Source of the DNA: Psococerastis gibbosa
Lineage: Eukaryota; Arthropoda; Insecta; Psocodea; Psocidae
DNA: 64,000 nt
Direction: 5' to 3'
Assembly: GCA_963971405.1 (NCBI GenBank)
Contig: OZ020485.1
Location: forward strand, 32,941,921 to 33,005,920
Under the pieces are notes generated by a model. That model saw only the letters and a list, made by a program, of their open reading frames with translations. It searched no databases and was not told where the DNA came from. A program made the translations under genes and the position numbers. Positions 22,693 to 33,089 of the stretch are shown in pieces; position 1 is the stretch's first letter, and the number at the start of each line of letters is the position of its first letter.

Positions 22693-23128
22693 GCTGATTG
22701 TTTTTTCTAGATGTCTTCTTCTCCTTCATCCAGGGGTACTCAGGAACGTTGACTCCTTGCTGAGATGGCTGCCCAGGCATAGTATCTACCATCTGGTAGC
22801 TACCGGAAGGCGGGGACATGCTTGACTGCATGTCACCAGACCCTATGTGTGGCAGCGCCGTCATAAACTCGGCCATACTTGGCTGTGAGCTTATGAACCC
22901 TGTTTCCGCCGTCGGCAGATGATCCATGTGCAGGCCTGACTCCAGCGGGTGGAGCCCGTGCGGGGGCCCAGTGGCGGAGGCCTGGACGGCCGCCAGCCAG
23001 AAGCCCCCACCTCCGGGCATCTCCCCGTGCGGAGAAGGCCCTCTCGCCTTTACGGCTGCCGCCAGCTCTTCGTCTTCAGAACACTCTCCGCTGACCATAC
23101 CCGCGCGAGGCGCCTGCTTTCCCCGCAT
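22690..23128 (-). CDS. pb: Proboscipedia (Hox2) homeotic protein, N-terminal coding exon
   Basis: Partial gene: the N-terminal part of a Hox paralog-group-2 transcription factor, which in insects patterns the mouthpart segments and acts in the nucleus. The frame is open from a TGA just upstream of 23152 to the splice donor after 22690, where it ends one base into a codon. GFISSQPSMAEF (near 22,900-22,865) matches the N-terminal motif of Hox2 proteins (vertebrate Hoxa2 has GFINSQPSLAE). The hexapeptide YPWM lies at 22727-22738 inside EYPWMKEKKTSRKNNQQ, a Hox2 signature for binding Exd/Pbx. The homeodomain is absent and should follow on a downstream exon left of the window. The exon is far richer in GC than its surroundings. 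I chose the first in-frame ATG (23128, A at -3). Alternative starts are the ATGs at 23098 and 22927; the last gives a protein starting about ten residues before the conserved motif, as in Hoxa2. Pro/Gly/Ser-rich, low-complexity elsewhere. Confidence 0.93.
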
Positions 23129-24560
23129 TCTCACTCCATCCGCGACCCGCACTCACCGAGCCCACCCCGGGCCACCAACGATGAGTTCCCAATGACTTCT
23201 TTCTTTTATAAATTGAATTTAAATTGGGATCTTCATGGTTTTATTGTCCACTATTTGTTCATCATGTCCATTGTATGTTCTCCTGTATAGCCGCACTGTA
23301 TGTTATTGGACATAGCCTATAGACAGATGTTATCTTCAAGTGGTTGTATGTCGAACATCATGTTTCTGTAAAAAACAAAATTGCTTTGTATAATACGATA
23401 ATAATTGTCATTACGTAACAGTATCTTACTATAATACTGTAAACATCAATGAAATTGGAGTTTTATTAGGCCTATCAATTTTCAACATTAAATTGACTGC
23501 TGAAGGGGCAGACTCCTACCAAAAATAAATGGAATTAAGAATAGAACTGGCATTAATGCCATTCCGGAGAATCGTATATGTTACCTCTAAATAAAGGGTA
23601 TTCACTATGTGATTCAGCATGTAAAATGGTTTAAATTTCAAATTCGCAAACGTAAACATCGTGAAGATACCTTTGTAGCTTAATCCTGCTAAAATTTATA
23701 AATCGACAAATTATTTCTTATAAAATATAAATAAATATTAATATGTGAAAATAATAATGAATAATTACAAATTAACCACTCACACTCTATAAATATCCAC
23801 TGACAAGCTAACAAAAAATATAATAAAATGAAAATGGCTGCGGTCGCTAGGCTGTTTACGCAAATTTAGAATCGCTCGACATTTACGATGGATTTAGCGA
23901 GAGGTTCGCGAAATTTCAGTGCCTTGCTAAATAATTTTCAATTGTTTTCATTTACGATCGAGAATGGGATTCTCGAATTAACATGTTTAGCAAAGTTTAG
24001 CATGCTGCATACCGACTGGATAGTGAATGCATAGCACTGTTCAGGACTTCTTGATTCTCTTTTTCGGATCATTTGCATTCTTATAGTGGGTCTACTATGC
24101 CATTTGGTATTATAGCTTATTAATTCATAGGGTTAAAAATGTAAACAAAACTATTTTGAATAGGACTTGCCATTATACTGTATATAACATAATTTAGTTA
24201 ACATATTAATTAGTTAACAGCCAAAGAAACATATACTGCGCACTACATTGCTCATGCAATTAAGTGAAGTAAAGTGAGCGGTTTATTAAAAAATAATTAA
24301 TTAATATTAATTATAAATTGTCTGTCTTATAAATAATGGTATTATATAATTTTTATTTTCGGTACATATGTAAACAAACGACCTATTTCTCGAAGCTTCA
24401 CTTCAAAACTTGTTCAGTGACTCGAAAGTTGTCTTGTTGAGTAACAATTTTCGGACATTAATGTCCATTTTCAGAAAACAAGCTCTCTATGCTATGAATT
24501 TCAAATGTTTATTTTTATTATATACTTTTATTTTGGTCTAATGTAAACATTTTAAGAAAA
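23129..24560. promoter_or_regulatory. pb 5' flank, candidate 5'UTR/promoter region
   Basis: Immediately upstream of the pb coding frame. GC stays high to about 23,180 and then falls sharply. No repeat family was recognised to 24,560, making this one of the longer repeat-free stretches. No unambiguous TATA or initiator could be placed. A donor-like CGGTGAGTG (minus strand, about 23,157) may mark an alternative 5'UTR exon. The role is inferred from position only. Confidence 0.35.
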
Positions 24561-24573
24561 TGTAGGTACCTAA

Positions 24574-24871
24574 CAGGGGCGTAAAGTTGGGGGGGCACGG
24601 TCCAACTTGCCCCCAAGCTCCCTTGGGGGGGGGGATGGCCCCCTCCAGCCTCGAGCATTGTCAGACGTGGTTCCTACTTCATGGTCCCCTTTGCAGCAAT
24701 ACGAATATAAGCATTCCTTTTTTAGCTTTGTAAAATTTACAGCTATACTGTAGAACTATTAAATCCTACTATTTTGCTCTTATATTTTCAATTTTTCCTT
24801 TTCCTGCCTGATGACGTCATAAGGTCTACTTAGCTTTGCCCCCGCCGCTATTCTAAAACTTTATGCCTCTG
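24574..24871. mobile_element. hAT-type MITE with exact 8-bp target duplication
   Basis: 298 bp with ends CAGGGGCGTAAAGTT and AACTTTATGCCTCTG, flanked by GTACCTAA on both sides (24,566-24,573; 24,872-24,879). A G7 run follows the left end, with further G/C tracts inside. The exact duplication shows a complete, fairly young insertion upstream of pb. Non-coding. Confidence 0.9.
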
Positions 24872-25192
24872 GTACCTAATATTTCAAAATAAGTCCCTGG
24901 CCAAAATGATTAAATTATAAATTAAAATAGTGTAATCTCGGAACAGTAAGTACAGCAGAAGTGCTGTAAAAATTTATGTGTCTATACTTGTCAGATATCC
25001 CCAGCTACCTGTCAGGTCTGTCTTTAACTTAACACTGTCGGACATATCGGGATTCAGTTAAGAGAATCAGGGCTATTTGCCCCCCCCCCACACTACGATT
25101 TCAATGGGGAGGGGTGAAAATTTTGCGACTTGACAGTACCCAAGACAAATAAACATCATAGTCTCCTTAGTAACTTTGTAAAACTTGCCGTC

Positions 25193-25590
25193 ACTCATTG
25201 CTAAAAATAACTTTGTATAGTTTTACGCAATTAAATTAAAAAATACACAACCGGTTTCGGCGGCTCACGCCATCGTCAAGTGCCATTGAAAACAGATAAA
25301 ACAAAACGGTATATGAAAGCTAAAACAAAACAAAACGCATTGCCAGGATAACACACAGCGCACAATGGCGCTTCCATTGGTTAATGTTTAATTGATCAAT
25401 TTAAATTGTTTACTTTATTCGATGCTGTGTGTTATCCTGACAATGCGTTTTGTTTTGTTTTAGCTTGCATACCGTTTTGTTTTATCTGTTTTCAATCGCA
25501 CTTGACAATGGCGTGAGCCGCAACTGGTTGTGTATTTTTTAATTTAATTTTATTACGTAAAACTATACAAAGGTATTTTTAACAATGAGT
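25193..25590. mobile_element. Large palindromic element with ACCGGTTTCG motif
   Basis: A 398-bp foldback with arms of about 150 bp. The left runs ACTCATTGCTAAAAATAAC, ATACACAACCGGTTTCGG, CTCACGCCATCGTCAAGTGC, GGATAACACACAGC. The right is its complement, ending TTTTTAACAATGAGT. The centre is about 60 bp and AT-rich. A CCGGTTTC..CATGATCAG block also sits at 63,198-63,235; similar paired motifs occur in transposons of other invertebrates (recollection, not checked). No ORF. Confidence 0.85.
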
Positions 25591-25965
25591 GTACCCAAGA
25601 CAGGTGAGGTGACTCCTCTATACAAATAAAGTTTATGAAATTAACTAACCATAAAGACTTCTTAGTGGTCTTCATTGGCATACTGACGGCGGGACTGTGG
25701 GGTTCGGGGGTCCACCATCAAGAAAAAATGTTAAAATCAAAGGTGCAAAATAGCACGTTTTTCCTTACGATACTTTGGCACACTCACAGCAACCTATGAA
25801 CGCGGGCATATTGATTATAAAAATATGTTTCTTTTATTAGTGGGAAAAATTGCACTAGGCCTACAACATATATTTTTTTTCTGAGCCCGCCACATCAGTG
25901 CTAACCTCACTCGTATGCCTCGAGCGGCCCATTCTTTGCGTACGACCCTTGATTCGCATTGCTTA

Positions 25966-26359
25966 GGCGGGGATTCCACCGACCGGCTAGGGATAAATAC
26001 AAAAACGGTGACGTGGTAGCAGACATTCAAGACTTAGGCGGGGTTTCCACCGACCTTGCATTGCAGAATGCAAATGACATTGACGGAAATGTTGGTTTTC
26101 CTCTATGCCATAGTTAAAATCGATCAATGATCATACAGTAAAATCACAAACAAACAAACTAAAATTAAAAAATGGCGTCATGGGATATGTTAAGTACAAA
26201 CATTTTAATAGATTTCTATAAATAGATAAATTCTAATTTCCGTCAATGTCATTTGCATTCTGCAATGCGAGTCGGTGGAAACCCCGCCTAAGTCTTGAAT
26301 GTCTGCTACCACGTCACCGTTCTTGTATTTAGCCGTAGCCGGTCGGTGGAATCCCCTCG
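25966..26359. mobile_element. MITE subfamily A, copy 1 (nested)
   Basis: Outer arms start GGCGGGGATTCCACCGACCG and carry ACGGTGACGTGGTAGCAGAC. At CAAGACTTA an inner foldback begins GGCGGGGTTTCCACCGACC and closes with GGTCGG-type complement and CCCCGCCTAAGTCTTG. The core has ACAAACAAACAAACTAAAAT and ATGGCGTCATGGGATATG. About 394 bp. Confidence 0.85.
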
Positions 26360-26740
26360 TGATAGAACTATACAGACTGTACTTTTCGTAATATTTACCC
26401 CTGAACCGGAAACGGTTAATTTTGTAGTTTGTCATGTTATTATGTCCAAATTGAATAGGGAAGGTAGGAAGAGGGACACGAAAACCAACCTTTTTTCCCA
26501 TAATTAAATTAAAATACAATAGTTTCGGTAAGCAATTCTAAACGTAAAAAAAAGGAAATAAACAAGAATGTTCTGGGTACGCTCCCGACGGTTCCTGGGC
26601 CAAAAAATATATAAATACGTGTATATTTTAATTAAATTAAAACTGTTTCAACTAGTAAGCCCATTAAAGAGTAAATACTATAAATTTGGGACGAGGGAGT
26701 AGGTGAGGAGGTTCACCGAGTATACAAACAATAAGATTAA

Positions 26741-27142
26741 AATAAACAGCAACAAATAAGTTTAAACATTTTGTGTATAGTCTATTTATTGCCAGAAAAT
26801 CAATTCTGCTACCTAATTGAAAGGTTTTGTCGTAAAACTGTAATAATAATAATTTTAATTTTTACAATATAAATAAAATAAACAGCAACAAATAAGTTTT
26901 AAAAATGTTGTGTAGTCTATTTATTGTCAGAAAATCAATTCTACTACCTAATTGAAAAGTTTTATCGTAAAACTGTAATAATAATAATTTTAATTTTTAC
27001 AATATAAATAAAATAAACAGCAACAAATAATAAGTTTTAAAAATGTTGTATAGTCTATTTATTGTCAGAAAATCAATTCTGCTATACCTAATTGAAAGGT
27101 TTTATCGTAAAACTGTAATAATAATAATTTTAATTTTTACAA
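26741..27142. repeat. Tandem repeat, three units of ~135 bp
   Basis: Units start at 26,741, 26,877 and 27,012, each beginning AATAAACAGCAACAAATAAG. They contain TTATTGTCAGAAAATCAATT, ACCTAATTGAAAGGTTTT and AACTGTAATAATAATAATTT. Units are about 95% alike by eye, so the array is fairly recent. No coding or known satellite identity. Confidence 0.9.
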
Positions 27143-27281
27143 TGAGTGATGACAGTAAAATTTACCATGTTAATTAGGAGACTACTATGTATATGAAGAG
27201 CGAAGGAAAACTTATAAAAATAAATAACGAGATTCTGTAATCCATCCATCACCTAAATTCGCTGTATGGAACATTACTTTA

Positions 27282-27421
27282 GGCGGGGTTTCCACATACG
27301 TCAATGGTCAATGGTAAATATTGTTTTGACGTGGTAGCAGACATTTTTAGTATTCTTTATGTCTGCTAAAACGTCAATACCACATTTATCATTGACCATT
27401 GACGCATGTGGAAACCCCAGC
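27282..27421. mobile_element. MITE subfamily B, copy 2
   Basis: 140-bp near-palindrome: GGCGGGGTTTCCACATACG .. GCATGTGGAAACCCCAGC with TTTA to the left and TTAG to the right. It sits between the 135-bp and 71-bp tandem arrays. Confidence 0.88.
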
Positions 27422-27533
27422 TTAGCATACTATCTAATATTGTCTGAACACTTACCGCGGGACAGAACAAGGCTTTTGATGAGAACCGGGATGCGTAATG
27501 GGACGAGCTAAAAAGTTTGGCCAAAAATTTAGG

Positions 27534-27720
27534 AAAATGTAGTGGAGGCAACGGGGAATGGGGAAAATTTATAGGGGAACGGGGTAGCATTGTTTACCCT
27601 ATGAAAAATGTAGTGGTGTCAAAATGGAACGTGGAAAAATTTATGGGGGAACGGGGAAAAATTGTCTACCCTATGAAAAATGTAGTAGTGACAACGGAGA
27701 ATGTGGAAAATTGAAAATGT
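27534..27720. repeat. Tandem minisatellite, ~71-bp unit, about 2.6 copies
   Basis: Units begin at 27,534, 27,605 and 27,677 with AAAATGTAGTGG/AGT and contain GGGGAACGGGG and TACCCTATGAA. An open frame (27,517-27,714) reads through as a repetitive peptide, but unit length is not always a multiple of three and nothing else suggests coding. Confidence 0.8.
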
Positions 27721-28568
27721 AGACAAGAGATTCATTGACTATTAGACGGTACCAAGTTCACTGGGTATGGGGTCTCATGTTAGAATTTTCCCCAACTGGC
27801 CTTTTTTTTTAAATGCGCCAATGCGCGGTAATATATACATGTATATATATATTTTTTTTTAATTTTTATGCGCGGGACTCTTTCGAGTATTTGCGCCGGT
27901 CGACGCTCACAAAGAGTATACAATGTATAAATAATATACATTATTGTAAGCTTCTGCTCTGCATGAATATCTTGTATTGGAGACCAAAGATGTTTCCATG
28001 ACAGGGGCATACATGCGGACCTTTCTTTGGAAGGGAGGCGGGGGGGGGGGGGAAGTTTAATGTATTTTCTATTTTTGTGTTATTTGAAATATTTTGTCAA
28101 AGAAGCTCATTCTATATAGTCCGTGGTTAAATATTCTGACGGGGGTAAGTTCCCAAATATGGCTTTTGCTGTATCCAAGGACGTATCCAGGGGTAGAACA
28201 TATACAACCATTCCCCGAAATTAAAAAAAAATTAAATACGATGTTATGGCCTTAGGCAAGAATGAATTTTATATTTTTTTCCATTTTAAAATGGAATATA
28301 AAGTAAAAAGCCATGTTTTTCGCTAGCAAAAAGATTAAAAAATTAAATGCTGCCGTTAAAAGCAGCATTAATGTGTCTCTACACTCCAATGTAATTTTTG
28401 TTTGTAAAATTTAAAAGATCTTTACAGACAGAATGCATCAGCTAAAAACACTTACAATCTTGCTATTATGCCAGCTACTAAGATTCTTTGCGTAACATTT
28501 AAATTTTCATTTCTATAGAAGTCTGAAATGCCAAAAGCAATATAACTACAATATACGATATAAGCATA

Positions 28569-29060
28569 CCGTGAAACGGGGTCAATAGGAACACTGTGGT
28601 GAATAGAAACGAAACTTTAATTTTTTTTTTTAAAGGCTATATTATAATTATTTTTTTAAAACTTCCCACCAAAACTTAGTTAAGTTGGTGGTATGGAGTG
28701 TTAGCAATAAAAATAATTATAATATAGCCTTTAAAAAAAAAAAGTTTTGTTTCTATTCACCACAGTGTTTCTATTGTAGTCAGAATGGCGTAGAGGTAAC
28801 GACTCGGACTATCATCCAGAAGGTGACTGGTTCGAGTCCCACCCGAATGCCAAAATTTTCTAGTGGTACAATTATTTATCTTCTGACTACCATGCTTCGG
28901 AGGGCATGTAAAGCCGGCGGTCCCGGCAGTCTTCCCTGACTGTCGATAGGTTAAACAGGAGGCTGTTGATGCAACCTGAAAACTCCTGTACCACGGGTAG
29001 TACCACCCCGACACGAATTTAATTTAATTTAACAGTGTTTCTATTGACCCCGTTCCACGG
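28569..29060. mobile_element. Palindromic MITE (CCGTGAAACGGGGTCAATAG) interrupted by a SINE
   Basis: Left arm CCGTGAAACGGGGTCAATAG .. ACACTGTGGTGAATAGAAAC .. AAAGGCTATATTATAATTAT. The right arm is its complement, split by the SINE and ending CTATTGACCCCGTTCCACGG. TA flanks both ends, compatible with a Tc1/mariner-type target. Without the SINE and one duplicate the element is about 222 bp. Non-coding. Confidence 0.88.
28777..29032 (+). mobile_element. SINE family S2, full length with 14-bp target duplication
   Basis: Flanked exactly by CAGTGTTTCTATTG at 28,763-28,776 and 29,033-29,046. The head TAGTCAGAATGGCGTAGAGG has an A-box-like GGCGTAGAGGTAACGAC; the B box is TGGTTCGAGTCCCAC. The middle CATGCTTCGGAGGGCATGTA, AAGCCGGCGGTCCCGG is shared with family S1. 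The 3' part (GGAGGCTGTTGATGCAACC) is not shared. Ends in (AATTT)n. 256 bp. Frames in it are not genes. Confidence 0.93.
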
Positions 29061-29344
29061 TATATAATAATATATAACTGTATATTTTTAAAAAAAAATC
29101 ACTCGAGGACCTATCCAAATCTCCTTCTTGTACCTCAATATCACGGCAAGACAACCAAAAATCCTATTATTTAATGACTCCCTATAATGCTTATAGGAGG
29201 GATATACGATAGGATAAGGGATATGCGATCCTACTTGTGAAATGATAAAAAACCTACTATTTAAATTTATAACCATTTCCCCGTTTCCATTTCTTTTCCA
29301 AGATTGCGACATAACATAACATTTAGTTAATAAGTTTAAGAGCG

Positions 29345-29560
29345 GGAGAGGTCAGTGGCGAATCCGCAGGGGGGGGGGGGAACAACACACCTTAGGGCTA
29401 AATGAGAATCCAATGCATGTGAAATTCTATTTCTATGTAAATGTCAAGATATTCCACAGTGTTTTTTCCGCTTACAGTCAATGTTGTCCATTGTTCCCTT
29501 TTTGCCCCCCTCCCCCGCTGACAAAATCCTGGTTCCACCCGGAGGGAGAGGGGGGGGGAT
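29345..29560. mobile_element. Possible hAT-like fragment with G/C tracts
   Basis: CAGTGGCGAATCCGCAGGGG followed by a G run resembles the left end of a hAT-type MITE. ATCCTGGTTCCACC with C-rich sequence about 170 bp on may be a decayed right end. No target duplication was identified. Confidence 0.4.
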
Positions 29561-29599
29561 AGGAGGCCGCAAACTATGAATTTGCTTCGGCCGGAACGT

Positions 29600-31150
29600 A
29601 CCTTACAATATGGCCTATTGCTTGCAATATACCTGTACAGCTCTCATATTATCAACTTTTAGAAAAAATAATAATTATCCTGTATACGTGGTTAGGGACC
29701 ATGTCATAGAGGCATGCAGGCCCTTAAACACGATTTTATGCTACGATCCTATAGACTAGTATAGTGTGTATGGAAAGTTCGCACCCCTGGAAAGTTCAAG
29801 TGTAAAGTCAAACAATTTCGGAGGAGGCTGCAGATCCCAACCCCCCTAATTACGGCCCTGCGTGCAGGCATAAAGCATGCTGGTGCATTGTCATCTGTTG
29901 ATGACGTTTTTACTGGTAAACAACAACTCTACAGCGAATTTGTTCAACCTCAGGGTTAGCGAATTTTCAGTACATATACAGTACCTAATACAGTATGCAT
30001 TAGATTTATAAATACGATGCTGCAAGACACGTGACTGACGACTAACATAACTCAAATTAAATAATAATTGCCGAAAAAATGTGTACCCATTTGCATATTA
30101 GTCATCTGCCGCCATTTTGTATCAACCACAAATTCTTCTGTTTAATCCTCGATGTTTATCACTTTCACGTTTCACTACATAACACAAACTGGTAAACAAT
30201 AACAAATCACAGTGACCGAATCAAGCCAAAACCGAACCAACGCGTTTTTCACCACGGCTCATTCATGTTCAAAGGCAAAATAACAATTTGAAGCTTTTTG
30301 TAAAAAAAGAAAAAAACGTAGGATACGTTTTAAAAATAGTGGTCGCATGACCACTTTTCAACCCGTGGGGACCAATGACAACGCGCTTCGTACCACATGA
30401 TTCGTTCACAATGCCGACCCATTATTTTCATCCTTGTACCAATGTTTTCGAATATGTTGCTTTCAAAATATTTTAGGGATAACTACGAGATAACTGGAAA
30501 AGGTAATCCAGGTACCGTCAACTTATGGTGAAATTTTCCTACTATGCATTCTAAGTTGATTTATACGGTCCATAATAATTGAGGAGCTCAATTCAAGTCT
30601 TCTAACGAAAACAGACGGAGCCGTTTAAGGCTGGGTATGCGAAACAGAGTGAAACCGATGGTGTCTATGTTAGCGAGAAAGAGACGGGAAGTTTGAAAAG
30701 CTTGCTGGCAAAACGTTACATCTCCTGCTTGACATCATTTTACTGTCTTTTGATGGTTTATTTTATAAACATAATGCACTTTATAAGTTTGAACGGTTAT
30801 TTGTTGTTTGTGTCAACATAAAAACATTGTCTGCCTTCTCTGAACTCATAAGTCATTCGCATTTCATCTTTGTCAGCCGATGTCTAATACTTTTGCGCTA
30901 TTGCCTTTTCTAATTGTTTTTTATAGTTTTATTCATGGACGATGGATGTTTCTTGTTGGTTGCGTACAGTATGTGCAATTGAATGTATTTTTAATGGAGA
31001 AGGAGGGGGGGGGGGGGCATGCCGCATAAGAAATCATTGATGTTACGCTAGGGACTACCAGCAGGAACTACCAATGACCCGACAGTTCTGTTGGAGTTAA
31101 GTTTAAGTAGACCTACGAAACTCACTTACTTGTTCAAAATTGGGAGAAAA
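29600..31150. other. Repeat-poor stretch upstream of pb
   Basis: Apart from a G run near 31,006 I recognise no transposon, ORF or tandem repeat here. Composition is balanced between AT-rich and mixed segments. Listed as candidate unique DNA in which pb regulatory elements could lie; no specific binding site is claimed. Confidence 0.35.
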
Positions 31151-31162
31151 TACTTGTCTTCT

Positions 31163-31335
31163 TCTTCCTCTTCTGTCGAAGATTGGCGATCATCATGGCA
31201 ATTTGGACTTAGGAGACTGCTGCTTTGAAAGGGAAGTCGTGCTCCTGCCAAACCATTGCCTCAGGTTTTTGAACCGGGATGTTCTTCTTCTGCCGGGAGC
31301 CCTCAGTTCTTCTATCTACCCTTGGATTATTACAT
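31163..31335 (-). pseudogene. LINE C-terminal fragment (lineage 3)
   Basis: Reversed, it encodes AEG..KKN.RFKNLRQWFGRST then TSL-KAAV-K-KIAMMIANLR across frame changes, the closing motif of insect non-LTR retrotransposons of the NLR.W.G..S..LFRAAV..V.IA.MIANLR type. Other copies at 32,738 (-) and 59,184 (+). Truncated 5' and frameshifted. Confidence 0.7.
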
Positions 31336-31789
31336 GCCTATTTGATAAATACCTAAAGTGGATGACGACGTTAGCTTGGTAGTTAGTGATGGACGGTTCG
31401 GGGTAGAGACCCGAAAAAGACTGAAGACCCAAAGGTCTGGTTCGCTTATTTTTTCGCGTCGGTCCGGTTCGGTCCCACCGATTTTTAGTATTCTTAATGC
31501 ACTTCATTCGGTTCTCTTCTGTCTACCAGTCCCTCATTGGCTTGTCATGGCATGACGTTTTTTTATATGACATGAAATTTTATTGATGTTACCCTATAGT
31601 CCATGATTATTTCGTTCCAGAGGAAACGTCTTATGGCGAGACGATTTCAAATTACAATGTATGATAAATCGTAATGCATGAACAATTTTTATCATGGGTA
31701 TATTTTTACTTACATATTTAGTTGGTCCATTGATTGGAATTTCTTTGCCCCTAAATCATTTAAATATTTGCGTCCAATAACTTCAATTA

Positions 31790-32184
31790 GGCACCGATTC
31801 CACCGACCGGCTAGGGCTAAATACAAAAACGGTGACGTGGTAGCAGACATTCAAGACTTAGGCGGGGTTTCCACCGACCTCGCATTGCAGAATGCAAATG
31901 TCATTGACGGAAATGTTTGTTTTCCTCTGCACCATAGTTAAAATTGATCAAATGATCATACAGTAAAATCACAAACAAACAAACTAAAATTAAAAAATGG
32001 CGTCATGGGATATGTTAAGTACAAACATTTTAATAGATTTCTATAAATAGATAAATTCTAATTTCCGTCAATGTCATTTGCATTCTGCAATGCGAGTCGG
32101 TGGAAACCCCGCCTAAGTCTTGAATGTCTGCTACCACGTCACCGTTCTTGTATTTAGCCGTAGCCGGTCGGTGGAGTCGGCGCC
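31790..32184. mobile_element. MITE subfamily A, copy 2 (nested, best preserved)
   Basis: 395 bp. Outer ends GGCACCGATTCCACCGACCG and GGTCGGTGGAGTCGGCGCC, flanked by ATTA and TTAT. The inner foldback spans 31,861-32,113 and is bordered by TA on each side of an AAGACT/AGTCTT palindrome. Frames overlapping it are not genes. Confidence 0.9.
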
Positions 32185-32737
32185 TTATCAAAATGATCGC
32201 GAGTGCATCGTATTTGGAAATAAATAATGAAAATTGTATTTATTTTCCATTTAGACGAATTACAATTAACCCGTAATAAATTATACAATGTTTTACAAGA
32301 GGTATATAAATTATACAAATTTAACTGAATAAAAAAAAGTAAATATTCAAAAATTAAACCAAACAGACCATTTACACACCATTTATGCACCATACATACC
32401 TATAAAATAGTCGTGTTAAGCACCCTGTGTACGGTATGTTCTATGCACGATTGATTAACTATTGTCTTACTCTTTGAATTTCTATACATACGTAAATATC
32501 CATCAAACTCATATCAAGAGTGCTCATTGAAATCAAATGTATCAAGATATGGTATATATTTTTGATGATAATTTTTATAAATAATGTTATTTGTTATTAT
32601 TTTGAGTGTAATATTCAATAGCTGCGGCCCGCTGGTCGAGCTGTCATGCGGATTTTCTTGCCTCTTACTTGATCCACAACAAATAGATGTTTGATTTTTT
32701 AGTTGGTTAAAAATTCTTCTTCTGCTGTCTTTAAATA

Positions 32738-32890
32738 CTCTTCTATCAAAGATCATAATGGCAATTTGGACCTTGGAAGATGCTGCTCTAAAAGGGAAGT
32801 CGTGCTCTTGCCAAACCATTGCCTCAGGTTTTTCAACGAGGATGTTCTTCTTCTGCTATGAGCTCACATCTATCTTCCCTTGGATTATTA
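32738..32890 (-). pseudogene. LINE C-terminal fragment (lineage 3)
   Basis: Reversed: NLRQWFGKSTTSL then FRAASSKVQIAIMI after a frameshift, matching the 31,163 and 59,184 fragments. It ends near a GATAGAAGAG motif that takes the place of IANLRRG. Confidence 0.7.
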
Positions 32891-33047
32891 AAATTAAAAA
32901 TAATTGATCCACTGAGGTATTATAATGATAATTATTCATGCATAATAATTATGACAAGGTGTATTGGTGGATTTTAAAATGACACAATCATTTACTAGCA
33001 TTTATACATTAATAATAGTAATAATAATAATTGTTTCTTTATCGCAC

Positions 33048-33088
33048 TAGGCTCCCCTAGCGGAGTCGGGCCCTTTCTTACACTCAAC
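33048..33088 (-). mobile_element. SINE S1 3' fragment
   Basis: CCTAGCGGAGTCGGGCCCTT then TCTTACACTCAA is the reversed 3' portion of S1. The rest of the element is missing. Confidence 0.6.
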
Positions 33089-33089
33089 A

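Noticed and set aside
22926..23290. Plus-strand open frames of 89 and 113 codons
   Set aside because: They are antisense to the GC-rich pb exon and have no protein character of their own.
28685..29014. 84- and 85-codon frames on both strands
   Set aside because: They overlap SINE S2 and its MITE host; not coding.
31384..31560. TAGTGATGGACGGTTCGGGG, like a hAT end
   Set aside because: No matching right end or 8-bp duplication could be found, so not listed as an element.
31678..31941. 87-codon frame ending in KYKNGDVVADIQDLGGVSTD
   Set aside because: The peptide is translated MITE A arm; the same string appears in antisense frames over other copies.
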